Shown: positions 1 to 8,171 of the stretch, piece after piece | How positions within the stretch are numbered: position 1 is the stretch's first letter | How the letters are laid out: the number at the start of each line of letters is the position of its first letter | Assembly (NCBI RefSeq): GCF_000296815.2 | Contig: NZ_CAIT01000006.1 | Span: 1,742,777-1,806,776, forward strand | Origin: Fibrisoma limi BUZ 3 | GTDB taxonomy: Bacteria; Bacteroidota; Bacteroidia; Cytophagales; Spirosomataceae | Length of the DNA: 64,000 bases | Reading direction: 5' to 3' | The notes under the pieces: model-generated | What the model saw: the letters and a program-made list of their open reading frames with translations, nothing else | Told to the model about the DNA's origin: nothing | Database searches by the model: none | Translations under genes and position numbers: made by a program

Positions 1-2350
1 CCTCGGCCACAATTCGTAACTGATCGGGATAGCTGACCAGCCGCTGCCGGTACTGGCGGTTCTGCGCCCAGTTGGCGGCCTTGTTGGCCAGACTCAGGGC
101 CAGATCCGTAAACAGGCCCCGTTCGCCTTCGGGCTGAATAACTTCCAGTTCTTTGCGCAGCTTGAGTGTCGGCTGCAGCGGTCTGGATGTGTCCGTTTCG
201 TAGTACAGACCGAGGACAAAGTCGGCCATCATGAACTGTTTTTTCTTCTCCTGGTCAACGGTTTTTTTATCGTCTATTTGCTCATCCGCCGGTACGGAGA
301 GCATTCGTTCCAGTTCTTTAAGCCGTACTTTGTTGTATTCCGGGTTAAGCAGGTCCAGCGTGATAAGTTGCGTGCTCCATCTGGGGAAGGGGGTTGTTTT
401 GACCGGCCGGGGCCGTGCCCCGCCCCGATGCGCATCTGCATCCAGTACCGGTGGCGATGGTAACGCATCAAACGTCATAAAATTAATGGCAACCTCAGAA
501 AGCGGATCAGCCGTCACAATCAGCTTAAAGTGTTCAGTCGCCTTCGGCCAGTTGTATTGCCGGATTACTTCTTCCAGTCCGAACTCAACGGTATCATAGC
601 GTTTGTCCGGGATGAACTCATCGGCTGGCCCCAGTTCAACAGTATCCCCCGGCGCAAGCGGATGATTCCGCGGCAAAAAATCAGGGCTGGCGATAAAATC
701 CCGCGACAGATACAACGCGGTACAGAACAACGGTCGGCTGGTAGTATTCGTCAAACGGATTTTTAGGAACGTACTCCAGCTACCGTCAGCCTGCTTCGTA
801 AACGTAACGGGTACCGGGTCAGGGTTGGTGCCTGCTACAGTAACGGGCTCATTATCTCCAACCGTTACCGAAACGCTCAGCAGCGGCTCTTCCTGTTCTG
901 GATTACGCAGGTTCCGGAGGTATTGCCACTGCGCAATCTGCTTCAGGTAACGGGTTAGCGTAGTAAATTTTTCGGGATCATTGGTCCGGATAGGCTCAAC
1001 CAGCGGTCGATTGTCATCGACGGGGCATGTAATATAGTACAGGCCGTTTCGACTATGCAGCGTGTAATCAGCCTGGTTTTCATTATCCTCAAGCGTTATT
1101 ACCCCAGCCAATGAACCGGATTGAGCCGGATCAGTTGACGCCAGCCAGTCGGTCAATTCGTTCGCCAGTCCATCGTGATTTTTGTAGTGCAGCCGGATGG
1201 GCTGCGTGAGCAGGCCCTCGACGGTAGCCCGATACACCATGGCTTTGTCCAGCCCCTGCCGAACCTCGTCGGCGATGGTTACGAGCGTATAGTCAGGTCC
1301 AATCTCACCAACGTCAACCAGATGGGCGGTCTGGGCATTTGGATCGTGTAATTGAATGGTACGGGACGTCTGACCAACACCATGAATTGCGCCTACATCG
1401 AGCAGCCAGCCTTTTTCGTTGTTATAAAGAATTGACGCCGTGACTGTCCCAACTTCGATGGGCCGGTTGAGAAAGCCCCGGCTCAGCAGTCCGTTCATTG
1501 CTTCATCCGGGGTGTACACCCGCGGCCGTTGTTCGTAACTGAACCGCAGGTACTGCCGAACACGATTGTGCAGATCCTGATACGATAACTGGCCATGAGC
1601 CGCTTTCAATACGGCCAGCATGCTTTTGGTAAACACGCCCTCGCCTTCTACCTCTTTGGCCGTTTCGTCCGACTGGCAGGCAGCTATCTGTACATGCGCG
1701 CCCTGCGGCAATGCGTTGGCGATTCCCTGCTCCCGCAACCGCTCCGCCGGTAGTTCCTGATGAAAGCAGAAAGCCTCGTAGGGGCGGTAGTTGAACACCC
1801 GATCAACCCGCCGTTCGCGAACGTCTTTTCCATTGAGCAATTCGGTCAGTATGTCCGCCGAGCGAGTGTTATCCCCTGAGTGACAACAGTCGAAAATTGT
1901 TGCAATGTGGGGACTCGTAGCACTTACTTTCCCGATCAGGTAACGCAGTTCTTTATCCGCCAGCAGGAAGTTCCATGGGCTACCGGCTTCGCCATCATAA
2001 CAGACGATCGACTCAAGTTTTCTGTCGGTTTCGGTCGGCCAGAGATCTGGGTCGGCTTCCTCCTGAACACCGTGACCGGCAAAGAAAAACAACACTGTAT
2101 CATTGGGTCCCGCCTGAGACAGATGGTTTATGAATCCATCAATAATGGCCGACTTGGTAGCCTGCTGGTCGGTCAGGACAACCGAATGAGCGTTGAAATC
2201 GGTCAGTTGCTCAAGGTACCGTTCAACGGCACGGGCATCGTTGGCCGGCCCGTTCAGCGGATTCACTTGTTTATAAGCACCGATACCTACCAGGAGAGCG
2301 TATAAGTGGGGCGTGTCTGCTTTAGCTGAAGTCGGGTTAGGGGTTGTCAT
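1..2350 (-). CDS. Caspase-like (peptidase C14) protease, 3' end outside window
   Basis: Open reading frame from ATG at 2350 to the window edge, at least 783 codons without a stop, so the C-terminus is missing. Residues 1-300 form a metacaspase/orthocaspase-type domain: an N-terminal strand ALLVGIGAYK (19-28), the histidine motif FFAGHG with His93, and the cysteine motif FDCCHSG with Cys156 as the likely nucleophile, followed by ACQSDETAKE. The remaining 480 residues are beta-rich and not recognised; they could be a sensor or target-binding part. The gene starts 68 bp after the stop of the gasdermin-like gene on the same strand, so the two are probably cotranscribed. In known bacterial gasdermin loci such a protease cleaves the gasdermin C-terminal peptide to release the pore former. 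The protease domain is clear; its job as gasdermin activator is inferred from position. Confidence 0.88.
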   Translation of the reverse strand, partial: MTTPNPTSAKADTPHLYALLVGIGAYKQVNPLNGPANDARAVERYLEQLTDFNAHSVVLTDQQATKSAIIDGFINHLSQAGPNDTVLFFFAGHGVQEEADPDLWPTETDRKLESIVCYDGEAGSPWNFLLADKELRYLIGKVSATSPHIATIFDCCHSGDNTRSADILTELLNGKDVRERRVDRVFNYRPYEAFCFHQELPAERLREQGIANALPQGAHVQIAACQSDETAKEVEGEGVFTKSMLAVLKAAHGQLSYQDLHNRVRQYLRFSYEQRPRVYTPDEAMNGLLSRGFLNRPIEVGTVTASILYNNEKGWLLDVGAIHGVGQTSRTIQLHDPNAQTAHLVDVGEIGPDYTLVTIADEVRQGLDKAMVYRATVEGLLTQPIRLHYKNHDGLANELTDWLASTDPAQSGSLAGVITLEDNENQADYTLHSRNGLYYITCPVDDNRPLVEPIRTNDPEKFTTLTRYLKQIAQWQYLRNLRNPEQEEPLLSVSVTVGDNEPVTVAGTNPDPVPVTFTKQADGSWSTFLKIRLTNTTSRPLFCTALYLSRDFIASPDFLPRNHPLAPGDTVELGPADEFIPDKRYDTVEFGLEEVIRQYNWPKATEHFKLIVTADPLSEVAINFMTFDALPSPPVLDADAHRGGARPRPVKTTPFPRWSTQLITLDLLNPEYNKVRLKELERMLSVPADEQIDDKKTVDQEKKKQFMMADFVLGLYYETDTSRPLQPTLKLRKELEVIQPEGERGLFTDLALSLANKAANWAQNRQYRQRLVSYPDQLRIVAE

Positions 2351-2418
2351 GGTGTGAAGAGGCTTGAAACAAACGTATCTATAAATCTACTGATTATCAA
2401 CGACTACCAATTGATTTA

Positions 2419-3258
2419 TCAGTTTTTCTCTACTATTGCAGGTTCGTCATCGAACACCAACAAACCCGGCTCATTCAAATCGTTATCGAGCACAATACGC
2501 GGCTGCGATTCCTGCGTTCCGTCGCCCCGCAGCGTGACTGCTTCCATGATCTGCAAAGCCCCCGTGGCCGGGTCAACATCCAGCCGAACGCACGAAAACG
2601 CAAAGGTCAGCAGCTGATTCCCCTCGAACGTAATGGATGACTTGGTGTTTACCACGCGTTTAAGGTTGGTTTTGGCCTTGGCGAGGTAGTCGTGCAGGGC
2701 TGGGACACCCGCTTCCAGACTGCCCTCTCCCGCCGACTCGTTGTTGATGGAGAACTCACTGCTGACGATGGCATCGGACACGAGCAGCATCTGGTACGGG
2801 TCTTCGCCCAAAAACACGCCCAGCGAAGGATGGCTTACGTTTAATCGGCGACTGGCCAGAGCCAGCCCCAGTTCGTTCAGATCGGCGAAGTGACGACGTA
2901 CATTCTGGAATGACAACGACAGGCTTTTTATGCCATTCATTGATGCCTGAATGGGTGCGTTGCCCGCGTTCAGGCCCTTCAAAAAACCCTGCAGAATCTG
3001 AAGTCCCAGCCCGGCATCGAGTGTACGGGTTTTGTCTAAGCTCGCGGACGAAACAGGTTCGTCGCGCAGGTCAAACGACCAGGTTGGGTCATCGAGCAGG
3101 AAACGCAGTTCCCCCCGGAACTGAACGTCGTTGTTACGCCGGGCAACCACCATCAGGGGCTTAACCCGGGCTTCGGGTGTCAGTAGCGGAGTTGCCTTAA
3201 ACGTATCACGCAGGTAGCTGGTGGTGTCGTTCCGACACAGGCGAATCTGAAAACTCAT
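2419..3258 (-). CDS. Probable bacterial gasdermin (bGSDM), pore-forming effector
   Basis: 279 residues, close to the usual 250-300 of bacterial gasdermins. No signal peptide or hydrophobic helix is present, as expected for a soluble protein that inserts in the membrane only after cleavage. Features that fit the family: an N-terminal cysteine (Cys8) in a short strand, as in gasdermins that are acylated near the N-terminus; a KPLMVVARR stretch at about 33-41; long amphipathic strands such as SLSLSFQNVRRHF; a SITFEGNQLLTFAFSCVRLD segment late in the protein; and a short acidic tail after residue 255 that could be the autoinhibitory, cleavable peptide. The gene lies directly upstream of a caspase-like protease, the standard bGSDM arrangement. 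In such systems the cleaved N-terminal part oligomerises into large inner-membrane pores and kills the cell during phage attack. The assignment is by pattern and context; an unrelated protease substrate is the main alternative. Confidence 0.72.
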   Translation of the reverse strand: MSFQIRLCRNDTTSYLRDTFKATPLLTPEARVKPLMVVARRNNDVQFRGELRFLLDDPTWSFDLRDEPVSSASLDKTRTLDAGLGLQILQGFLKGLNAGNAPIQASMNGIKSLSLSFQNVRRHFADLNELGLALASRRLNVSHPSLGVFLGEDPYQMLLVSDAIVSSEFSINNESAGEGSLEAGVPALHDYLAKAKTNLKRVVNTKSSITFEGNQLLTFAFSCVRLDVDPATGALQIMEAVTLRGDGTQESQPRIVLDNDLNEPGLLVFDDEPAIVEKN

Positions 3259-3377
3259 GGCAAAAAGAGGGTTGTGGTGTACGGTTCGTTAGATAGCAAG
3301 CGTCGCGACCAAATTCAGCACATTGAGCAAAACTCACTGTCTATTTTCGGCCAACTTCTTTTGGATTTGGGACAGAC

Positions 3378-5360
3378 TCAACTGCCCATATACTCTGAGG
3401 GCGTTTTTCCGAAAAACTCTTTGAACACCGTACTGAAATGGGCCGGACTTTCGTAGCCTACCAGATAAGCCGTCTCCGATACATTACGTCCTTCGTGCAG
3501 CATCGTTGCGCCCCGCTTCAGGCGGTACTGCCGAATAAAGTCGTTGATAGTCAGGTTCGCAACGGCCGTCAGCTTGCGGTGTAGCGTCCGGCGGCTCATC
3601 CCTACTTCGTGCGCTAATTCATCCACCCGGAACGTACTGTCGTCGAGGTGTTCCTCAATAATGGTGTGCAGTTTCTGCAAAAACGGGTCAAGCGCTTCAG
3701 GTGCCAGCGGGGTTTCAGGGCGACTGAACAGGGCATGGTAATGTGCCCGTAGCGTCTGCTGCCGTACCAACAGGTTGTGAATCCGCAGCCGTAGTTCATC
3801 TATATGGAAGGGTTTGCTGACGTAATCGTCGGCGCCCTGCTGCAAGCCCTCGATGCGGCTGGTCTGAGCGGTTTTGGCCGTCAGCATCACCACAGCTATA
3901 TGGTTGGTGGCCGGGTCGGTTTTCAGCCGGTGCGTCAGCTCGTAACCGTCCAGACCGGGTATCATAATGTCGGTCAGCACCACATCGGGTAGTTCGGCCT
4001 GGGCCAGTTGCCAGCCTTCATCGCCATCGTAGGCCATCAATACACGGTAGTAGTTGGTCAACTCGCCTGCTACGAAGGCCGCTAGTTCAGTATTATCTTC
4101 CACGACCAACACAAGAGGCTTTTCGTCCGACTCAGCAGCGTGCCCCTTCAAAACAGAGCCATTGACCGACACCCGTGTGGATGCCGTAACCCGTAGTGCA
4201 GGCCGCACTACCGTGTTAATGGCATCCGTGCTGCTTACCCGCTCAAGGGGTAACGTAACCGTAAAAGTCGTCCCAGAAAACCTACCGGCCGTGTTCCGGC
4301 TCGATACGCTGCTGACGGACACCGTACCCCCCATCAGTTCGGTCAGTTCTTTGACCAGCGACAAGCCGATGCCTGTACCGGGGTTTGTAAAGCTGAGTGC
4401 ATTACCGTTAACATCCGGCCGCTGTATCTGGTAGAACCGGTTGAAAATGTACGGCAGCTTTTCGGCAACAATCCCAATGCCCGTGTCAATTACAGTGATT
4501 TGCACTGGTGGTCCGCCCGCCAGCCGGACCGTAACGCCCCCCGTAGTTGTGAATTTCAGGGCGTTGGTCAGCAGATTATAGATGATCTGCTCCACCTTTT
4601 CGGCGTCGAAGACCACAATGTCCGACAAATCGCTCGTAAACGTCAGGTCTAAGCCTTTCTCATGGGCCAGCGGCTCAAAGCGACGGATAATCTGACTGAT
4701 AAAATCGGTGAAATTTCCGGCCTTTGGCGACAGGGTCAGGTGGCCGGATTCCAGCTTGGCCAGATCGAGCAACTGATTGATAAGTTGAAGCAGTTGGTAG
4801 GCATTCCGCTCGATCATCAGCAGGCCATTGTGCAGGTCAGGCGGTTCGTTGTGCTGTTGCAACAACTTCTCAACCGGCGACAGGATCAGCGTCAGTGGAG
4901 TGCGAAACTCGTGGGTAATGTTGTCGAAAAAGCGGGTTTTCAGCTCATCAATCACTTTGAGCTGACGCGATTCGTGCAGTTCCCGGATGTGCTCTGCCGT
5001 TTTCTCGATCGTAACTTCCAAATCCTTAAAATCGATGGGCTTGCAGACAAAATCGAAGGCACCCCGGTTCATGGCCGTGCGGATGTTGCTCATATCCCCG
5101 TAGGCCGATACCATCACCGCCCGCAGCAACGGATTAACAACCGGCAGTTCGTTGAGCAGGGTCAACCCGTCCATTTCGGGCATGTTGATATCCAGCAGTA
5201 CCAGGTCGATACTTGCGTCGTTTTGCAGCAGCGTCAGGGCTTCTCGGCCGGAATGAGCGAACCGGAACGCATAGAGCGACTGCTGAATCTTGCGCCGGAA
5301 CCAGTTGAGCATTAACGGTTCCAGATCAAGCTCGTCGTCAACGACCAAGATCGTAATCAT
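3378..5360 (-). CDS. REC-histidine kinase-REC-AraC hybrid regulator
   Basis: 660 residues with no membrane segment, so a cytoplasmic phosphorelay in one chain. Domain order: receiver (1-125, acceptor Asp57 in LLDINMPEMDG), HisKA dimerisation domain with H-box NITHEFRTPLT (His150), HATPase_c (about 250-375, with DTGIGI and GTGIGLSLV), second receiver (about 415-530, TDIMIPGLDG), and a C-terminal AraC-type helix-turn-helix (about 560-660). The kinase half resembles the cytoplasmic part of Bacteroidota hybrid two-component systems, but the periplasmic propeller is replaced by a receiver. Input must therefore come from another kinase. It lies 119 bp upstream of the gasdermin-like gene on the same strand and could regulate it, but no promoter evidence links them. 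Confidence 0.9.
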   Translation of the reverse strand: MITILVVDDELDLEPLMLNWFRRKIQQSLYAFRFAHSGREALTLLQNDASIDLVLLDINMPEMDGLTLLNELPVVNPLLRAVMVSAYGDMSNIRTAMNRGAFDFVCKPIDFKDLEVTIEKTAEHIRELHESRQLKVIDELKTRFFDNITHEFRTPLTLILSPVEKLLQQHNEPPDLHNGLLMIERNAYQLLQLINQLLDLAKLESGHLTLSPKAGNFTDFISQIIRRFEPLAHEKGLDLTFTSDLSDIVVFDAEKVEQIIYNLLTNALKFTTTGGVTVRLAGGPPVQITVIDTGIGIVAEKLPYIFNRFYQIQRPDVNGNALSFTNPGTGIGLSLVKELTELMGGTVSVSSVSSRNTAGRFSGTTFTVTLPLERVSSTDAINTVVRPALRVTASTRVSVNGSVLKGHAAESDEKPLVLVVEDNTELAAFVAGELTNYYRVLMAYDGDEGWQLAQAELPDVVLTDIMIPGLDGYELTHRLKTDPATNHIAVVMLTAKTAQTSRIEGLQQGADDYVSKPFHIDELRLRIHNLLVRQQTLRAHYHALFSRPETPLAPEALDPFLQKLHTIIEEHLDDSTFRVDELAHEVGMSRRTLHRKLTAVANLTINDFIRQYRLKRGATMLHEGRNVSETAYLVGYESPAHFSTVFKEFFGKTPSEYMGS

Positions 5361-5628
5361 AGGAAAGGCAGGGTGAGTGTACGCTCATAAAAGGTACAAT
5401 AATCCAGTGCCTACTTGGTCACCCCTGATGTCGATAGTTAGTAAGCGGTAGTTCCTATCCGGCTTACTTTCCTACCCCAACATGACCTGCTTTTTGCAGT
5501 TTGTATCCGGTTTAACCAACCTGTTCCAAGCCCGAATGAGGCTGTCCTAAATCCGAAAGTTCTTCTTCCGGCGGCACCCAATCTTTGGTCTGTAAAAACA
5601 CAGTCAAACACTCAACCAATTAAAAGCC

Positions 5629-5793
5629 ATGAAAACATATCTGCACCCCCTGCTCCTCAGCGTTCTGCTATCCGGTTCCCTTGTTGTTACCGGTTGCACC
5701 GAGACGATGGACGTTATTCCTCAACCGGGTAAAGGCCGACTGGCTCCACCATGCCCTGCAGCTCCATATCCTGGGCGATCTTCAAGAGTGTAA
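5629..5793 (+). CDS. Very short lipoprotein, probably a truncated remnant
   Basis: 54-codon frame starting MKTYLHPLLL with a hydrophobic stretch and a lipobox-like LVVTGC at about residues 18-23. The mature part would be only 31 residues, rich in Pro and Gly, ending SSRV. This looks like the 5' end of a larger lipoprotein gene whose remainder was lost; after the stop the DNA becomes AT-rich and leads into the protoglobin promoter. It may not be expressed as a functional protein. Confidence 0.4.
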   Translation: MKTYLHPLLLSVLLSGSLVVTGCTETMDVIPQPGKGRLAPPCPAAPYPGRSSRV

Positions 5794-5838
5794 CCGTACT
5801 TTCAAGACGGTCTTAAATTGACCTTATCATTAATAGAT

Positions 5839-5861
5839 TTTATCAATGTCTTATTGATAAA
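5839..5861. promoter_or_regulatory. Perfect 9-bp inverted repeat upstream of protoglobin operon
   Basis: TTTATCAAT, a 5-nt spacer, then ATTGATAAA. It lies about 20 bp upstream of the second inverted repeat and about 75 bp before the protoglobin start. No T-run follows, so a transcription-factor site is more likely than a terminator. The cognate factor is unknown. Confidence 0.4.
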
Positions 5862-5881
5862 GAAGATACGCCTGCTTTAAT

Positions 5882-5908
5882 TATAGTTAGGATTCCTAAT
5901 TATATTTG
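5882..5908 (+). promoter_or_regulatory. Operator-like inverted repeat overlapping a TAnnTTTG promoter box
   Basis: TATAGTTAGGA, one T, then TCCTAATTATA: an 11-bp inverted repeat with one mismatch (5882-5904). It overlaps TATATTTG (5901-5908), which matches the Bacteroidota -7 consensus TAnnTTTG, 24 bp before the protoglobin ATG. A protein bound here would block the promoter. The obvious candidate is the MarR-family regulator encoded last in this operon (8172-8786), because MarR dimers bind short AT-rich palindromes and often autoregulate. The site is seen directly; its ligand is inferred. Confidence 0.6.
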
Positions 5909-5932
5909 TGACGGATTTCTACTGTTTCTACC

Positions 5933-6520
5933 ATGAGCGATCAAAGCATACTACCAGGGTACACGTATGGGCAGCAGCCCCTTACATCGCCGATCTCTAT
6001 CGAAGAGTTGGCCGTGTTAAAACAAACCGTCTTGTTTACCCAGGAAGACGAGCGCCTGCTACGTCTGGCTGGTGACGTAGTAGCCGATCAGACGGAAGCT
6101 ATTTTAGATGTCTGGTATGGCTTTGTAGGTAGCCACCCGCACCTGCTGCGCTACTTTGGCCAGCAAGGTCAGCCCGACGTCCACTACCTCGCAGCCGTTC
6201 GGAAGCGATTTGGGCAGTGGATTATAGATACCTGCATTCGCCCCTACGACCAGACCTGGCTGGCTTATCAGCAGGAGATCGCCCTTCGTCATCATTCGAT
6301 CAAGAAAAATCAAACGGATGACGCTAGCGCCGAACCGATCATTCATCTGCGGTACATCCTGGCCTTCATCGTACCTCTGACACTGACTATGAAGGATTTT
6401 CTGGCGGCCAAAGGGCATGATGCCAATACCGTTGCTGGTATGCATACTGCCTGGTTCAAAGCTGTTACGCTCACAGCCGTGCTGTGGAGTCATCCCTACG
6501 TCTATCGCGAAGCATTTTAA
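5933..6520 (+). CDS. Protoglobin, haem-binding gas sensor or NO/O2 handler
   Basis: 195 residues, the usual length of single-domain protoglobins. Recognisable family blocks are LPGYTYG near the N-terminus, VLFTQEDERLLRLAGDV, DVWYGFVGSHPHLL, AVRKRFGQWIIDT and RHHSIKKNQTD. His120 in the last block corresponds to the proximal haem ligand of archaeal protoglobin. Protoglobins bind O2, CO and NO in the cytoplasm. First gene of a six-gene operon closed by a MarR regulator; the ATG is 24 bp after the -7 box. The neighbours suggest a response to NO, oxygen or redox stress, but no enzymatic partner makes this certain. Confidence 0.93.
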   Translation: MSDQSILPGYTYGQQPLTSPISIEELAVLKQTVLFTQEDERLLRLAGDVVADQTEAILDVWYGFVGSHPHLLRYFGQQGQPDVHYLAAVRKRFGQWIIDTCIRPYDQTWLAYQQEIALRHHSIKKNQTDDASAEPIIHLRYILAFIVPLTLTMKDFLAAKGHDANTVAGMHTAWFKAVTLTAVLWSHPYVYREAF

Positions 6521-6542
6521 TAATCTCTAACTCCCTCAAAAC

Positions 6543-6803
6543 ATGCAAGTTTCTGTTTATGATACCTATGTTACCCGTACCGACGGGTCGGTCATGCACT
6601 TCGATATTCTGGTGCCATCCACGTCAACCAGTCAGGCAACGATCCATGAATACGGGCAAGCTTATCTATCAACGAAAGGCCAGGCTGGGCAGCCACTGAC
6701 GGCCAAAGAATGCCGCTTCTGTCATATTGAACAGGCTACCCAGGAGATAGAGGCCAGTATTGCCAGTCAGGGCTTTCACATCATTGAAATGCAGGGCTGC
6801 TGA
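6543..6803 (+). CDS. DUF2024 family protein
   Basis: 86 residues, full length for DUF2024. Conserved blocks are VYDTYVTRTDGSVMHFDILVP at the N-terminus and GQPLTAKECRFCHIEQAT in the middle, where the two Cys and a His sit close together. The family is small, cytoplasmic and of unknown function. Starts 22 bp after the protoglobin stop, so almost certainly in the same transcript. A metal or redox role is suggested only by the CxxCH-like motif; a covalent haem is unlikely because there is no export signal. Confidence 0.85.
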   Translation: MQVSVYDTYVTRTDGSVMHFDILVPSTSTSQATIHEYGQAYLSTKGQAGQPLTAKECRFCHIEQATQEIEASIASQGFHIIEMQGC

Positions 6804-6876
6804 CCATTCTCAAATCTCTTGGCACTACCCATTTTCCCTCAGTCAATACGTTTCCGTTTACCAATCAACTCATCCC

Positions 6877-7641
6877 ATGTATCCATCATTAAAAACAACG
6901 CTGTTCGCCTTTGTGCTGACTACTTCAGCCGTTACAGCTCAGACCCACAAGCCAGCTACGGCGTATAATAACGCCGATTTCAAGGTTAAGGCGGCTAGCA
7001 TTATCTACGACAATACGCTGGATATGCTTATTTTCGAAATGAAAGTGGAAGGTGCCGCCGGTCGTACGGTGCCCAAAGGAGTAGGCAGTATGAACGGTGC
7101 GCCGGTACTGGCCTACGTATTTCCGACGACGCTCAAGCCGACCGATGTGGGCTTCTCCAGTACCGAAGGGATCGTGGCAATGGGGCTGACGTCGCATCCC
7201 GATATGGACGACACCCCGCTTTGGGACGAAAACAACGACGGTATTTTCGACAACGACGGCGTAGTCTGGCACCCACACTGGGTTGTGCTGACCAAAGACA
7301 GTCGGGTGCCGGGCGGCTTGAGCGTTAAGGAGTTCAAAAAAGAGGATAAGGCTGTTACGCTGCCCAAAACTGCGCCGGGTGTGCCCATGTATTTTGATTC
7401 GCCGGGTTACAATGTGGTGACGCAAGGTAACGTCATTCGGATGGGGGTTCCGGCTTATCGGGTCAACAACCAGAAGGACTTCAAGTTTGATGCGGTAAGC
7501 TGTTATATGGAAATGAACATGGGGGGCGATCACGCCCATCACGAAATGTCGGCGACCAAACCTACGCTTGGCGTGTATGCGGTGTATACCGTACTGTCAG
7601 GCAAGTTGACCTTACCCTATACGGTTACGGCAAAAAAATAA
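6877..7641 (+). CDS. Exported protein of unknown function in the protoglobin operon
   Basis: 254 residues from ATG 6877, chosen over the upstream in-frame ATG at 6760 because it begins a normal signal peptide (MYPSLKTTLFAFVLTTSAVTAQ) and the longer version overlaps the DUF2024 gene. The mature protein has an acidic, Asp/Asn-rich stretch DDTPLWDENNDGIFDNDG that could bind calcium, and a His-rich segment GGDHAHHEM near the C-terminus that could bind metal. No family recognised. It sits between DUF2024 and two small genes with gaps of 73 and 27 bp, so it is part of the operon and gives it a periplasmic component. Confidence 0.75.
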   Translation: MYPSLKTTLFAFVLTTSAVTAQTHKPATAYNNADFKVKAASIIYDNTLDMLIFEMKVEGAAGRTVPKGVGSMNGAPVLAYVFPTTLKPTDVGFSSTEGIVAMGLTSHPDMDDTPLWDENNDGIFDNDGVVWHPHWVVLTKDSRVPGGLSVKEFKKEDKAVTLPKTAPGVPMYFDSPGYNVVTQGNVIRMGVPAYRVNNQKDFKFDAVSCYMEMNMGGDHAHHEMSATKPTLGVYAVYTVLSGKLTLPYTVTAKK

Positions 7642-7668
7642 CTCACTCCATTATACTACCGCTTTGCT

Positions 7669-7911
7669 ATGGATACGATCACCCTGATTCCCAACAACAG
7701 CTTGCTAACGTCCACCCCAGAAGAAGGTCGGCAACTGGCTATCAAAATGGCCCGGCTCATCATCAAAGCAACCCAACCCGATGAGCAGAAACGAAGTCAA
7801 CTCCGGGACTTATACGCCAATGACGCGATGATGCTGATCGCCATTGGACAGACCGTCGCTACTGAGTTTGCGACTGTTGCAGCGGCAAATAACTACTGGC
7901 AATCGAGATGA
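7669..7911 (+). CDS. Small helical protein, unknown function
   Basis: 80 residues, no signal peptide, mostly predicted helical from residue composition (EEGRQLAIKMARLIIKATQPDEQKRSQL). No family recognised. Its stop codon overlaps the next start as ATGA, which implies translational coupling with the 7908 gene. The operon position is the main reason to accept it as a gene. Confidence 0.65.
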   Translation: MDTITLIPNNSLLTSTPEEGRQLAIKMARLIIKATQPDEQKRSQLRDLYANDAMMLIAIGQTVATEFATVAAANNYWQSR

Positions 7912-8171
7912 ACGACTTAACTGCGTACCGCACTTATCTGAATGACTTGGTGAGAAAGCGGAGCTATGTAAAAGTCCAGTATTTTACCGAGCTTCACGAG
8001 CTAATTACCCTAAATGCGCTCGTTGTAAGCCTGCCTACGGAGGGCAATGACCCGATGGTCGTTCTCTCAACGGGGGATCGGATTCCCTTACCTAAGCTGG
8101 TTAGTGCTGGAGGGAAATTTGCGCCAAATTACGAAGGCTACGCGCCTTACTGTGAAACCTGCGATTGCTAA
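7908..8171 (+). CDS. Small protein with C-terminal CETCDC motif
   Basis: 87 residues. The central part (SYVKVQYFTELHELITLNALVV, then MVVLSTGDRIPLPKLVSAGG) reads like a small beta-barrel. The protein ends YCETCDC, a cysteine cluster able to bind a metal or form a disulfide. Overlaps the preceding gene by 4 bp, and its stop is immediately followed by the MarR start at 8172. Together with the cysteine-rich MarR tail this suggests a redox or metal theme. Not assigned to a family. Confidence 0.65.
   Translation: MNDLTAYRTYLNDLVRKRSYVKVQYFTELHELITLNALVVSLPTEGNDPMVVLSTGDRIPLPKLVSAGGKFAPNYEGYAPYCETCDC

Noticed and set aside
231-2305. Several plus-strand frames of 78-141 codons in the first 2.3 kb
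   Set aside because: They are antisense to the long, continuous caspase-like reading frame and show no domain or start context.
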